Program-made: the position numbers and the translations under genes
Shown: positions 12,402-22,528 of the stretch, one piece after another
Numbering within the stretch: the first letter of the stretch is position 1
Layout: each line of letters begins with the position of its first letter
Notes under the pieces: model-generated
The model's database searches: none
What the model was told of the DNA's origin: nothing
Seen by the model: only the letters and a program-made list of their open reading frames with translations
From: Bretschneidera sinensis
Lineage: Eukaryota; Streptophyta; Magnoliopsida; Brassicales; Akaniaceae
DNA: 64,000 nt
Reading direction: 5' to 3'
Assembly: GCA_023935145.1 (NCBI GenBank)
Contig: CM043700.1
Coordinates: 31,187,001-31,251,000 of the forward strand

Positions 12402-13200
12402 ATGTCTTCAGTAGGTAATTATCGTGAGAAACCTAGTGGTAGTGGTAGTGATAGTAAGGACAAGCAGGAATTATCTAGGGATTTGAATGAGGCTATAGGT
12501 CTGGACCGAGCCTCTAGTGAGGGTGAAACCTCAAGGAGTGACGACACTCAAGAGGGGCCATTGGCAATGGTTCCCTACGAGGCTTGGGAAAAGGAAGAAG
12601 ATTGTTCTTTTGAGGATGAGGGAGATAACATTTTGGCCAAGCTCAGGGGGGATATGAGGGTGGAAGATAAGGTGTAGTGGTCATTTGGAGCGAACTATGT
12701 GCCAAATAAGCTGGAGGCAGGGGAGCTCGAGTTCATCAAGTGTGTGTACTGAATTCCGGAAGAGTACACCCTAAGGAAAGCTGGTGTTGGGGAGAGGGCT
12801 TGTAATGTCCTCTCGAGCCAAGCACTCTTCGAGATATGTGTTTATGAATAGCACATGAAAGCAGGGCTCAGATTCTCACTCCATCATTTCCTCTGCTCGG
12901 TGTTAAGGTTCTTCAATTTAGCGCTTTGCCAGCTAGTGGCCAATTCTGTATGTCTAATCATGGCATTCATCTGTGTTTGCACGGATGTGAAGGGGCTAAT
13001 GAACATAAATATTTTTAAAGCCCACTTCCATATTAGCAAGCACAACCAGCACAGGTGGGTTATGATAAGCTCTAGAGCTAGAAAGAGGTTATTGAAGAAG
13101 AAGTCTACCTCCATCAAGCAGTGAAAGAAAAACTTCTTTTACGTTCAGAGCGAGAAGAGTTTTAGGGTTCCACTGACTTGGAGTCTGGACCATGCAGGGT
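12402..13200 (+). pseudogene. Broken ORF resembling the plant Transposase_28 (putative gypsy-type transposon) domain
   Basis: The first frame, from ATG 12402, gives an acidic, serine-rich N-terminus and stops at 12675-12677. Beyond it, with further stops and at least one shift, the translation runs IPEEYTLRKAGVGERACNV, then HMKAGLRFSLHHFLCSVLRF, NLALCQLVANSV and finally a tryptophan- and arginine/lysine-rich tail near 13040-13190. That order is typical of the domain found in many plant retroelement-associated proteins, sometimes called a putative gypsy-type transposon domain. Its biochemical role is unknown to me. The ORF is a relic. The 11779-12401 leader and the minisatellite lie upstream. 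Its right end abuts a piece of copia integrase at 13301, so its own element is incomplete here. Confidence 0.55.
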
Positions 13201-13300
13201 AGTGTAAGAAACCACACCTCCCGCATCAAGAGCAAGAAACACTGAAAGCTATGGTTACCGTGCCTATTGACGTTAGCGTCTTGTATGAAAATGAAGAGCT

Positions 13301-13457
13301 GAACAGAAGAGAGTTAGCTTCAGTACAACGATTCACAGAACCAAAGGTATTGTGGATTATATTCACTCTAATCTTTGGGGACTCTCACATGTTCCATCTA
13401 ATGGTGGTTCCATGTATATGTTTACATTCATTGATGATTGCTAAAAAAAACTTGGGT
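13301..13457 (+). pseudogene. C1 copia element, piece 1: start of the integrase
   Basis: In one frame the translation reads EQKRVSFSTTIHRTKGIVDY, then IHSNLWGLSHVPSNGG and FTFIDDC before a stop. This is the end of the GAG-pre-integrase region and the start of the Ty1/copia integrase core, where the D of HSNLWG has become N. The reading is cut by the Sirevirus LTR at 13458 and resumes at 23783, so this is the first of three pieces of one old element. The upstream part (gag, protease, 5' LTR) is absent; the sequence to the left belongs to the Transposase_28-like relic. Confidence 0.8.
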
Positions 13458-13770
13458 TGTTGACCCCTGCCCGTATTTTAATGATGGCAAAACACAACTG
13501 TTATTTAACTAACATGTTTAAACTAAGTTGTATTAAGGATCAAACACATTCAACCAAGGAACAAAGTGCAAAAACTCGAACCAAATCAAGTATCAAGTGA
13601 AGACTGAAGATCTAGTATAGGTCTTAAGGTTTAGAACCAATGTAAGTCTCACTCATACATTGTATTAGCTTGTTCAATGGCTCAAACACAAAAGGTTTTT
13701 CTAAAACCATTTATTTTTAATGTTTTTAATAAAAAAAAAAAACTGAAGAAAATCTGGGTTGGAAGACAAC

Positions 13771-13982
13771 CCAGTCGACTGGGTACATATACCAGTCGAC
13801 TGGTACTTTGACCAGTAATTTCCCAGTCGACTGGATGAATCAACCCAGTCGACTGGTAAAATGGACAGAAAGTCCCCAGTCGACTGGATGATATATACCA
13901 GTCGACTGGATACCCAGAAGGTCTGAAAACGTATATTTTTCAAGTGAACCCAGTCGACTGGTATCTCGACCCAGTCGACTGG
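13771..13982. promoter_or_regulatory. Palindrome cluster CCAGTCGACTGG x8 in the 5' LTR
   Basis: Eight perfect copies of the 12-bp palindrome, some extended to ACCCAGTCGACTGGGT or TACCAGTCGACTGGTA, lie at irregular spacing (about 17-50 bp). Each has a central CpG. The cluster ends about 95 bp before the TATA box. Clustered palindromes in the LTR regulatory region are a known Sirevirus trait; the binding factor here is unknown. Confidence 0.9.
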
Positions 13983-14076
13983 TAGTTCAAAAATATGACC
14001 GTTGGACTCCAAATCTGAACGTTTTAAAGTAAATCTTTTTCAAATTAAAGTCCAAAACGGCCATATTAATTGATTG

Positions 14077-14085
14077 CTATATAAA
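14077..14085 (+). promoter_or_regulatory. LTR TATA box
   Basis: CTATATAAA is followed by a run of about 580 bp to the LTR end (R and U5). The same box is at 23201-23209 in the 3' LTR. Confidence 0.8.
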
Positions 14086-14661
14086 CCCACTCAGCAAAGC
14101 ATTCAATAACAAGCAGCACATATTCAAAAAGAGTTGATCTCATATAATCAAGTTTTTATACTCTTGAAACACAAAAAGCTTTGAAATAATCTTATTGAGC
14201 CATTTCTTCAAGCTTTACTTTGAAAGAGAGACATTTCTGTTGTAATAAGCTTTCATTTGTTGTCTCTCTACCTTTTACTTTACACCATCTTTGTAAAGGG
14301 ATTACTTCCGACAGGAAGGGGAAACTTCCGAAAGGAAGGGGATTTTTCGATTTAAGCAATTCCTGTAAATTGCTTGTGTACGGTTTGTGCAACACCCGGC
14401 TAAGTTGTGCGACTAAGTTTTCTTAGTGGATTACTTCAAGGAGTTCCTTGAAGAGAGTGGACGTAGGGTCGGAACGAATCCGATATTGCCGAACCACTAT
14501 AACTGTGTTTGCATCCTCTTTCCTTAAACTCTTTATTTATAGCTTTCTACTTGTATTAATTATTTGTTGCTTATCAGTTTTTATAAACTTGTATAAATTC
14601 CGCGAAAGTTTTTAAAAACCCAATTCACCCCCCCTCTTGGGTTGAAACCTCGAGCTACAAT

Positions 14662-14673
14662 TGGTATCAGAGC
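14662..14673 (+). other. Primer binding site (initiator tRNA-Met)
   Basis: TGGTATCAGAGC begins two bases after the 5' LTR. The gag ATG follows 41 bases later. Confidence 0.93.
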
Positions 14674-14714
14674 CTCGTTCTCTTTATAAGGCTTAAATTC
14701 CTAGAGTTGATCCA

Positions 14715-16775
14715 ATGGCAGCAAATAGCTACTCTGAGGGACACTCTTATACTAGACCACCATTGTTCAATGGATCAAATTATAACTACTGGAAAAATAG
14801 AATGAAAATCTTCGTCGAAGGACAAGATTACAATCTATGGAGAATTATAGAAGAGGGACCTAAAATTCCCTCAAAAGAAATAGTTATTGGAGAGACTCTT
14901 CATACAATGCCTAAACTCAAAACTGAGTTTACTGACGAGGATTGTAGAACGATGTCTCTCAATAGCAGAGCAACAAGCATGCTACATTGTGCATTAGATA
15001 TTTCTGAATATAACAAAATATCTGCATGCGTTTCTGCTAAAGAAATATGGGACAAATTGCAAGTCACATATGAAGGAACAAGTGAAGTAAAAAAGTCTAA
15101 AATTTACATGCTAATTTCTGAATATGAATCTTTTAAGATGTCTCCTAACGAAACCATTTCTGAAATGCACTCACGATTTACTACTATTATAAATAGTTTA
15201 AAACTGCTTGGCAAGAATATTGAGGAAGTTGAACTAACCAGAAAAATCTTAAGATCTCTACCTCCAAAATGGAAACCAAAGAGGACAGCCATACAAGAGG
15301 CCAAAAATCTTGACAAGCTTGATGTTGAGACGCTGCTTGGGTCATTATTGACATACGAGATGGAAGAAATGACTCCCATCGTCAATGATGATGAGAAGAA
15401 GAAGAAGCAAATTGCTCTCAAAGCTTCTACGAGCAACAAAGAAAAGGAATTAGAACAAGAAGCAGAGAGCAGTGAAGAGGATGGTGAAATGGCTTTAATC
15501 ACCAGACGATTCCATAGGTTCTTGAAGAAAAGCAAGAAACCTTACTCAAAGGATCCCACCTCAAAAAGGGAACCACTTATGTGCTATGGCTGCAAGAAGC
15601 CAGGACATATAAAAGCTGACTGTCCGGTTTCAAGCAAACCATACAAGGGCTTCAAGAAGAAAGCTATGGTAGCAACTACCTGGAGCGATGACGAAGAAGA
15701 TGAGTCATCAGACAAAGAAATTGGATACGAAGAGATTGCCAACCTCTGTTTAATGGCAATCGATGATGAAAGTGAGGTAACATCTTCTCCCTCTTCAAAA
15801 AATAATATTGTTACTAGTAGTGAAGAATTACTAGAAGTCATAAATGAAATGCATGAAGAATTAAAGAAATTTGATTCTAGAAATTCTGTTCTTAAGAAAG
15901 AAGTATCATCTCTTTCTAAGGAAATGATAGTTCTTAGAGAAGAAAAAGAAAAATTATCATCTTTACTGTATAATTCGTCTCAAGATTTTCTTAAAGATGA
16001 AAATGAAAATTTGAAAAATAAAATTTCTGAATTAAACAGCACTGTATCTAGACTTATGCTTGGTAAAGAAAAACTTGATGAAGTGCTTTCTTCCCAAAGA
16101 TTAAGTGGAGGAAAATCTGGTGTAGGATATTCTCCTTTGGGAAAACAAAAAACAAAAGAGAGCTTATTCATGAAAGCCTCTTGTGTAGATGGAGCTTCTA
16201 CTTCGAAAGCTCCTAACCTTGTTAAAAGCACTCCCTTAATAAATCCGAGGAACTCTAGAAACTTAAATGATCATACTAAATTGAAGCATCCTAAAAATAC
16301 TCATGCTTATTTGTATGCTCATTCTAGAAATGCTCATACACATCCTAGAAATAATCATCATGCTCATTCTAGGAACAATGTGTATAATCAAAGAATGCAT
16401 TCTGCTCATGCTCAACCTAGGAATCACCATCATAGCTATTCTAGAAATAACTTGCATACATATGCTAGCATGTATCCTAGAATGCATCATCGTTCATTTT
16501 CTGGAAATGACATGCATTTTCATACCCCTTACCATAGAATCATGTATCCTAGGAACTATCATCCTAAGGATTATAGGAATGCACATGTAAAATTTCCTAG
16601 AAATTTCTATGACTATAATGATAGGTCTGTGCATCATCAACATGTTCATAGAGCACCATATATTGTTAAGAAAGTATGGGTCCCAAAAGGAACCGTATTT
16701 TCAAGGACTAACCCCAAAGGACCCAAGAAATTTTGGGTACCTAAAAATGCTATCGTATATCCTTGTGTGATGTAG
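14715..16775 (+). CDS. gag: Sirevirus Gag (686 aa)
   Basis: This is the structural protein that packages element RNA into cytoplasmic virus-like particles. The start MAANSYSEGHSYTRPPLFNG followed by YNYWKNRMKIF is the usual SIRE-type Gag N-terminus, and the ATG is the first after the primer site. The UBN2-like gag domain covers about residues 15-230. A zinc knuckle, CYGCKKPGHIKADC, is at about 290. An acidic stretch follows, then a long coiled coil at about 368-460 and a histidine/asparagine-rich repeat region at about 515-640 built from HPRN/HSRN units. The long C-terminal extension with coiled coil is characteristic of Sireviruses. The ORF ends at UAG 16773-16775. Protease-integrase coding continues in exactly the same frame, so the stop is either a nonsense change or a read-through point. 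Confidence 0.93.
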   Translation: MAANSYSEGHSYTRPPLFNGSNYNYWKNRMKIFVEGQDYNLWRIIEEGPKIPSKEIVIGETLHTMPKLKTEFTDEDCRTMSLNSRATSMLHCALDISEYNKISACVSAKEIWDKLQVTYEGTSEVKKSKIYMLISEYESFKMSPNETISEMHSRFTTIINSLKLLGKNIEEVELTRKILRSLPPKWKPKRTAIQEAKNLDKLDVETLLGSLLTYEMEEMTPIVNDDEKKKKQIALKASTSNKEKELEQEAESSEEDGEMALITRRFHRFLKKSKKPYSKDPTSKREPLMCYGCKKPGHIKADCPVSSKPYKGFKKKAMVATTWSDDEEDESSDKEIGYEEIANLCLMAIDDESEVTSSPSSKNNIVTSSEELLEVINEMHEELKKFDSRNSVLKKEVSSLSKEMIVLREEKEKLSSLLYNSSQDFLKDENENLKNKISELNSTVSRLMLGKEKLDEVLSSQRLSGGKSGVGYSPLGKQKTKESLFMKASCVDGASTSKAPNLVKSTPLINPRNSRNLNDHTKLKHPKNTHAYLYAHSRNAHTHPRNNHHAHSRNNVYNQRMHSAHAQPRNHHHSYSRNNLHTYASMYPRMHHRSFSGNDMHFHTPYHRIMYPRNYHPKDYRNAHVKFPRNFYDYNDRSVHHQHVHRAPYIVKKVWVPKGTVFSRTNPKGPKKFWVPKNAIVYPCVM

Positions 16776-19700
16776 ATTTGCCTTCACACCAAGGAGAAAG
16801 GTAACTGTTGGTACCTTGATAGCGGTTGCTCGAAGCATATGACCGGTGATAAAAGCGTATTCAAGGAGCTAACTCTAAGAGATGGTGGACTTGTGACCAT
16901 TGGAGACAATACTAAAATAAAGATCATCGGGCATGGAAAAGTCGGTAATGATTTCTCAACTTTAGATAATGTATTGCTAGTACAAGGCTTAAAGCCAAAT
17001 TTACTTAGCATTAGTCAATTATGTGACAAAGGATATAAAGTCACATTTGAAACCTCTCATTGTCTAGTTATAGACATCAAGAGCAACAAGATCAAATTCA
17101 TTGGCCATAGACATGAAAATGTCTATATAGTTGATTTGAAATCCTTACATTCCAATAATGAAAAATGCTTTCCTGCTTTTAGTGAAAATCAATGGCTGTG
17201 GCATAGAAGGCTTGGTCATGTAAACATGAACTTGCTAAAAATTGTTTCAAGAAAAGATTTAGTTATTGGTCTTCCTAAAATCAATTTTGAGAAAAACAAA
17301 ATTTGCAATGCTTGTCAAATGGGAAAACAATCAAGGATATCTTTCAAAGCAAAAAATGTTGTCTCAACTACTAGACCTTTGGAACTTTTGCATATGGACT
17401 TATTTGGTCCAATTAGTACCATTAGTCTAGGTGGCCATCAATATGCTCTTGTTATTGTTGATGACTATTCAAGATATACCTTTGTTATTTTTATTGCTTA
17501 TAAGGATGAAGCTTTCAAAGGATTTGAAAAGTTTTGCAAAAAGGTACAAAATGAAAAAGGAATTTGTATTTCAAGCATAAGAAGTGATCATGGCAAAGAA
17601 TTTGAAAATCAAAGCTTTTCAAAATTTTGTGATGAAAATGGAATTAATCACAACTTTTCAGCTCCTAGAACTCCTCAACAAAATGGAGTTGTTGAGAGGA
17701 AAAATAGAGTTCTAGAAGAATTTTCAAGAACAATGCTTTGTGAAAATAATTTACCAAAATATTTTTGGGCTGAAGCCGTGAATACTTCTTGCTATATTTT
17801 AAATAGAATTTTGATAAGGCCCCTGCTTGATAAAACTCCTTATGAACTATGGAAAGGGAGAAAGCCCAATATTTCCTATTTTCGTGCCTTTGGTAGTAAG
17901 TGCTTCATCTTAAATAACAATAAAACTAACTTGGGTAAATTTGATTCCAAGACCGATGAAGGGATATTTTTAGGATATTCTACTACTAGTAAGGCTTATA
18001 GAGTTTTCAATAAGAGAACTCTAGTAGTAGAAGAATCTGTGCATGTAACTATTGATGAATCTAACCCAATGAGTAGTGGAGAAGTTTCCTTTAAAGATGA
18101 TGCAGATTTTATTCCAAGAATGGAAACTTCTACTCCCATTGTTGACCCAAAAGTGAGTTCTTCTCAAACAAATGAAGGGATGGCAACTCCAAATTTGGAC
18201 CAACCATCCTCAAGTCAACAAGAGGAAAATCTACCCAAGGATTGGAGGTATGTAAATCATCATCCAATTGATCAAGTAATTGGTGATCCTTCACAAGGGG
18301 TAAGAACTCGCTCTTCCATTAGAAATATTTGTAATTTTGTAGCTTATTTGTCTCAAGTAGATCCTAAGACATTTATAGAAGCTGAAAAAGATAATGATTG
18401 GATAATTGCAATGCAGGAAGAGATAAATCAATTTGAGAGAAACAATGTTTGGGAACTAGTTCCAAGACCTAAAGATCATTCAATTATTGGAACTAAATGG
18501 GTATATAGAAATAAAATGGATGAAAATGGTATAGTAACTAGAAATAAGGCTAGACTAGTTGCTAAGGGATATAACCAAGAGGAAGGAATAGATTTTGATG
18601 AAACCTATGCTCCCGTAGCTAGATTAGAAGCTATTCGAATGTTATTAGCCTTTGCATGCTTTAATAAATTCAAGCTATTTCAAATGGATGTGAAAAGTGC
18701 CTTTTTAAATGGCTTTATAGAAGAAGAGGTTTATGTTGAACAACCTCTTGGTTTTGAAAACCCTAGTATTCCAAATCATGTCTACAAGCTTTCTAAGGCT
18801 TTATATGGGCTGAAGCAAGCTCCAAGGGCATGGTACGAAAGACTAAGCAAATTTTTGATTGATAATGATTTTGTAAGAGGAAGAATAGATACAACTCTCT
18901 TCACAAAAACTCACAAAAATGACACTTTGATAGTTCAAATATATGTTGATGATATTATATTTGGTGCTACTAATGAATCTATGTGTCAAGAGTTTGCAAA
19001 GTGCATGCAAGGTGAATTTGAAATGAGCATGATGGGAGAACTTACCTACTTCCTTGGACTGCAAATCAAGCAACTAAAAGGAGGTATCTTCATCAATCAA
19101 CAAAAGTACATCAAAGATCTACTAAAGAGGTTCGGGATGGAAAGCTCAAAGCCAATTGGAACGCCTATGAGCACAACCACCAAACTTGATCTTGATGAAG
19201 GAGGTAAAACTGTAGATTCTAAATATTATAGAAGCATGATAGGTGCTTTACTGTACTTGACTGCAAGTAGACCTGATATAATGTTCAGTGTATGCATGTG
19301 CGCTAGATTTCAATCTAATCCTAAGGAATCACATGTAGTTGCAGTAAAAAGAATCTTTAGATATCTACAAGGGACCCAGACCATAGGATTATGGTATTCT
19401 AGAGAATCATCTTTTGAGCTAGTAGGATATTCGGATGCTGATTTTGCTGGATGTAGGTTAGATAGAAAAAGCACAAGTGGAACATGCCAATTCTTAGGTG
19501 CTATGTTAACTTCTTGGTTCTCCAAGAAACAGAATTCAGTTGCACTATCAACCGCTGAGGCGGAATATGTAGCAGCTGGCAGTTGTTGTGCCCAAGTACT
19601 ATGGATGAAACAACAACTAGAAGACTATGGCATGAGTCTCAAAAATATTCCTATATTTTGTGATAATACTAGTGCCATCAACCTAACCAAAAATCCTATT

Positions 19701-19898
19701 CAGCACTCTAGAACCAAGCATATAGAGATTAGACATCATTTCTTAAGAGACCATGCTCAAAAAGGTGATATAAGATTAGAATTTATACCTTCAGAAGATC
19801 AAATAGCTGATATTCTTACAAAACCCTTAAGTGAAGCTAGTTTTTGCAAAATAAGAAAGTTGATGGGATTGCTTGATTTTGATAAATTGAATGTTTGA
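16776..19898 (+). CDS. pol: Sirevirus Pol: protease, integrase, reverse transcriptase, RNase H
   Basis: The frame is open from just after the UAG. The first ATG (16839) falls inside the protease, downstream of its catalytic D-S-G ([13 protein letters not shown], about 16809-16847). A full Pol therefore needs passage through the stop. Counting from that ATG: the HHCC zinc site of the integrase is H122, H127, C156, C159, and the catalytic D187, D250 and E286 have the D,D35E spacing. Reverse transcriptase runs about 545-790 with [12 protein letters not shown] (about 614) and YVDDI (about 702). RNase H runs about 860-1000 with SDADFAG (865), [10 protein letters not shown] (903) and CDNTSAINL (941). 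All catalytic motifs look intact, unusual in this window. The product copies and integrates the element. The ORF ends at TGA 19896-19898. Confidence 0.93.
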   Translation: MCLHTKEKGNCWYLDSGCSKHMTGDKSVFKELTLRDGGLVTIGDNTKIKIIGHGKVGNDFSTLDNVLLVQGLKPNLLSISQLCDKGYKVTFETSHCLVIDIKSNKIKFIGHRHENVYIVDLKSLHSNNEKCFPAFSENQWLWHRRLGHVNMNLLKIVSRKDLVIGLPKINFEKNKICNACQMGKQSRISFKAKNVVSTTRPLELLHMDLFGPISTISLGGHQYALVIVDDYSRYTFVIFIAYKDEAFKGFEKFCKKVQNEKGICISSIRSDHGKEFENQSFSKFCDENGINHNFSAPRTPQQNGVVERKNRVLEEFSRTMLCENNLPKYFWAEAVNTSCYILNRILIRPLLDKTPYELWKGRKPNISYFRAFGSKCFILNNNKTNLGKFDSKTDEGIFLGYSTTSKAYRVFNKRTLVVEESVHVTIDESNPMSSGEVSFKDDADFIPRMETSTPIVDPKVSSSQTNEGMATPNLDQPSSSQQEENLPKDWRYVNHHPIDQVIGDPSQGVRTRSSIRNICNFVAYLSQVDPKTFIEAEKDNDWIIAMQEEINQFERNNVWELVPRPKDHSIIGTKWVYRNKMDENGIVTRNKARLVAKGYNQEEGIDFDETYAPVARLEAIRMLLAFACFNKFKLFQMDVKSAFLNGFIEEEVYVEQPLGFENPSIPNHVYKLSKALYGLKQAPRAWYERLSKFLIDNDFVRGRIDTTLFTKTHKNDTLIVQIYVDDIIFGATNESMCQEFAKCMQGEFEMSMMGELTYFLGLQIKQLKGGIFINQQKYIKDLLKRFGMESSKPIGTPMSTTTKLDLDEGGKTVDSKYYRSMIGALLYLTASRPDIMFSVCMCARFQSNPKESHVVAVKRIFRYLQGTQTIGLWYSRESSFELVGYSDADFAGCRLDRKSTSGTCQFLGAMLTSWFSKKQNSVALSTAEAEYVAAGSCCAQVLWMKQQLEDYGMSLKNIPIFCDNTSAINLTKNPIQHSRTKHIEIRHHFLRDHAQKGDIRLEFIPSEDQIADILTKPLSEASFCKIRKLMGLLDFDKLNV

Positions 19899-20038
19899 TT
19901 GCATCTCATTTCATCATTTGCATGTTTGACATTGAGTGATAGAGTATTAATCCATGTTTAATTATTCCCTTCACTCAAAAATGTCATAGATAAACAAATT
20001 CGTGCTAAAAATTCAAGACTGGAAATTTTACTAATGGT
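19899..20038 (+). other. Short non-coding spacer after pol
   Basis: No ORF or motif is visible between the pol stop and the palindrome cluster. Confidence 0.5.
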
Positions 20039-20376
20039 CCAGTCGACTGGTAAATGTGCTCCAGTCGACTGGTAAGTCACTGCCTGATTGTCCAGTCGAC
20101 TGGTAATTTTAACCCAGTCGACTGGTAACTCTCTGCCAAAAACTCCAGACGACTGGTAAGTCTTCTCCAGTCGTCTATAAAATCAAATCATGCTTGGAGC
20201 CAAATTTTTTCATTTTTTTTGAACCCCCAGTCGACTGGTAACGATAGCCCAGTAGACTGGTATCTCACTGTCAGTTGATCCAGTCGACTGGTACGCTTAC
20301 CCAGTCGACTGGTAAGAGAAACTGTTCATCTTTTCAAAGGGGCCCAGTCGACTGGTAAGTTTACCCAGTCGACTGG
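20039..20376. promoter_or_regulatory. Second palindrome cluster CCAGTCGACTGG, upstream of ORF3
   Basis: Nine perfect and three one- or two-base variant copies (such as CCAGACGACTGG and CCAGTAGACTGG) of the same 12-bp palindrome found in the LTR, placed between pol and ORF3. The cluster ends ten bases before a TATA box. Repeating the LTR regulatory motif here, outside the LTR, suggests that ORF3 has its own promoter. Confidence 0.88.
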
Positions 20377-20385
20377 TATCGCGAT

Positions 20386-20396
20386 TCTATAAAAGG
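20386..20396 (+). promoter_or_regulatory. Candidate internal TATA box for ORF3
   Basis: TCTATAAAAGG matches the plant TATA consensus. It is followed by a pyrimidine-rich leader of about 180 bp (20420-20605) free of good upstream ATGs and then the ORF3 start at 20606. A second weaker TCTATAAAATC is at about 20176. Promoter activity is inferred, not shown. Confidence 0.6.
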
Positions 20397-20605
20397 GACT
20401 GTTCATTTTCGCCCTTCTTACGCCATTTTCAAAGAGCCCAAGCTTTCTCTCACTAGAAAAATTCATCTTTTTGATCTAAAAACCATACAAATCCCTTCTA
20501 AACACACCGATCTACTCATTCCTAAAGAGATTTTTAACTTTCTACGGTTAAAATCTCTCATTTTTACCAAATTTCCTTTTTCCAAAAACTTCAAATTTCT
20601 CGAAA

Positions 20606-21862
20606 ATGAGTGACAAAATCCGTATAAAACTCATAACAAGTGGACCTAATGCGCCCAAAAAGCCTAGGTCTTCAAAACCTTCGGCTTCGGAATCAAAAGG
20701 GAAGGGAGTAGCAGGGTCATCCAGCAAGGAGCCCAGAACAGAGTTGGAGCAGGCTCTGTTTTTCAGCCCAGCTGCTCATAAGAGGTATAACTCTATAATC
20801 CGTCACAAGAAAATCATGACGGGTAGAGTCGTTGATTTCGACTCCATTCGTCATGGTAATTTCGATATTCTACCAGCCTTTGAGGCAATAAATCTGACCC
20901 CACTGGTCAGTATTCATGAAAAATATTACCCGCGACTGATTCACCAGTTCTATGCGAACTTGGTGAAACCCAGTCCTCGGGCTCTGAGATTCAGAACCAG
21001 AGTTAGCGGTGTGGAGTTTGAGGTCAACACTGACCTCTTGATGAGCATTCTGAGAATCCCTATAAGGGGGGTTCAATGGAGTCTGGATGGATGGCCAGAC
21101 AACTTTGAAGTTGAGGAGGCCTGTCGGATAGTCAGGGGCGACCCTAACTATGTGTACAGACCCACTACATTTCACACATGTAGTGACTTGCCCCTCGACT
21201 CAAAAATGTTTCAATTGATTGTCAGTTGGACCATCCACCCGAGACTCGGGAGTCGAGGGTATCTATCTAAAATAGATACGGTATTGATTTGGTGCCTAAA
21301 ATCTGGGCACCACTTCAATATATATCCTCTGCTGCTCGCCAACATGATAAACGGTGAAGCAAACGACTCCGGGTGTCTTCCTTATGGGATGCTCATTACA
21401 CTCATCCTCCAGCACTTTCGGGTACCTTTGCCTGCCTCCGAGGCTCAGGATATCGGATTGACGGATATCATCAACATCTCATCTCTAAAGAAGATGGGAT
21501 GTACTGTTCGTGAAGGGTTTCTCTATCCTAAGGCCGGAAAGCGCCTAAGGATTCGAGAGGATGCGAGTGACAGTGATGAGGATGCTGATACGGCTGCTGA
21601 GATGGAGACAGATACCCGAGCACCTCCCATTGGTGACTCGAGTACTGGTCAGACTGGATATGGTGACATCCTACGAGCTATCGCGAGTCTTCAGATGACG
21701 ATGGAGTCCGGTTTTCAGTCCATGCAGTCCGATTATCAGAGGCTGAGCTCCTCCATAGACCACCTACGGGATGACTTCGAGTTACATCGAGAGCACACCG
21801 AGGGTTCCCTAGCTGAGATTAGGGAACTTCTTCGTGACAGCTCGGACTCTCCCGCACCATGA
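20606..21862 (+). CDS. Sirevirus ORF3 (418 aa), plant transposon-protein-like domain
   Basis: The ORF sits where Sireviruses carry their so-called env-like gene. I see no signal peptide and no membrane-spanning segment, so an envelope role is not supported. Residues 1-45 are lysine/serine-rich and probably disordered. About 50-300 form a folded domain (ALFFSPAAHKRYNSIIRHKK; FYANLV; GVEFEVNTDLLMSILRIP; IHPRLGS; LPYGMLITLILQHFRVPLP). It resembles the family often named putative plant transposon protein (PF20167 by my recollection). Residues 305-345 are acidic. About 345-412 are a coiled coil. It is intact and starts at the first ATG after a TATA box and leader. A similar architecture is present in the F1 relic at 38790-39867. 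Its function is unknown; the coiled coil suggests oligomer formation. Confidence 0.75.
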   Translation: MSDKIRIKLITSGPNAPKKPRSSKPSASESKGKGVAGSSSKEPRTELEQALFFSPAAHKRYNSIIRHKKIMTGRVVDFDSIRHGNFDILPAFEAINLTPLVSIHEKYYPRLIHQFYANLVKPSPRALRFRTRVSGVEFEVNTDLLMSILRIPIRGVQWSLDGWPDNFEVEEACRIVRGDPNYVYRPTTFHTCSDLPLDSKMFQLIVSWTIHPRLGSRGYLSKIDTVLIWCLKSGHHFNIYPLLLANMINGEANDSGCLPYGMLITLILQHFRVPLPASEAQDIGLTDIINISSLKKMGCTVREGFLYPKAGKRLRIREDASDSDEDADTAAEMETDTRAPPIGDSSTGQTGYGDILRAIASLQMTMESGFQSMQSDYQRLSSSIDHLRDDFELHREHTEGSLAEIRELLRDSSDSPAP

Positions 21863-22528
21863 GTCTCTCAGTTCTTAGCACTTTTCCAGTTTTTGTCACA
21901 TAGCACGGACATCTCATGTTTGTTTTTCTTAGTTATGGCTCTATGAGGCCCTACTTGTATTGACTTTTTCTCTATAATGATGTAATACTATTAACCATAT
22001 TTATTGCATTTATTTACGCTATTTGTGATATGTTAGAACTGTTTTAAATATCTGTTTAGTCACTAAATCTGATATAAAATGCTTATATGCTTGAAAAACT
22101 TCCGGTTCTTCCCGGGAAGGCTTCTGAAATTCAAATGAAGCCACATCTTCGCGTACATATTTGTATTCTTATAACCTATTTGACTGTATTGGCTAATTAG
22201 CTTATTTTTTATGTTATGCCCCCTTTGGTTGCTGTTGTCAAAACGGGGGAGAAAAATGAAAAAAAAAAACGAGAAAATCTAAGTAAAACGCAACCAATGC
22301 ATAGATTTAGGGGGAGTATTGCTCCATATCTGTGCAAAAATGTTTATTGATTGGTTGAGTTTAATTTTAGATTGGTTGAAAGAAATATAAACTGTGTTTG
22401 CTTATTTACAGGGTGGTTTTACTCGAAAAACAGAGGAGACTCTGTCCAATTTTTTGTAAAATCTTAACACTTAGTTTTTAAAACTGTTTTTACATTATTA
22501 GTTTTGTCATCATCAAAAAGGGGGAGAT
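21863..22528 (+). other. 3' non-coding region of the Sirevirus with several polypurine tracts
   Basis: There is no ORF. Three GGGGGAG tracts occur: near 22243 (AAAACGGGGGAGAAA), near 22308 (TTTAGGGGGAGTATT) and at 22515-22526 (AAAAAGGGGGAG). The last lies two bases before the 3' LTR and is the functional position for plus-strand priming. Repeated tracts of this kind are a known Sirevirus feature. Confidence 0.85.

Larger units (their letters stand above)
13458..14659 (+). repeat. 5' LTR of the Sirevirus
   Basis: The LTR starts TGTTGACCCCTGCCCG and ends GAGCTACA, 1202 bp. It contains eight copies of the palindrome CCAGTCGACTGG (13771-13982) and a TATA box at 14077-14085. Compared with the 3' LTR it lacks 52 bp within the palindrome block. 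Confidence 0.95.

Noticed and set aside
13771..13982. Regular repeats with variable spacers that look like a CRISPR array
   Set aside because: The repeats are 12-bp palindromes at uneven spacing within a retrotransposon LTR of a plant genome, repeated in the 3' LTR. There are no cas genes.
13701..14012. Minus-strand ORF rich in PVDWVEIPVDWV repeats
   Set aside because: It is simply the translation of the CCAGTCGACTGG palindromes; the same happens at 22753-23136 and on the plus strand at 22830-23015.
15104..16590. Several minus-strand and out-of-frame ORFs over the Sirevirus gag
   Set aside because: They are shadows of the 686-codon Gag frame.
20606..21862. Calling ORF3 an envelope glycoprotein
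   Set aside because: No signal peptide, transmembrane segment or cysteine/glycosylation pattern is visible; the domain looks like a plant transposon-associated protein.
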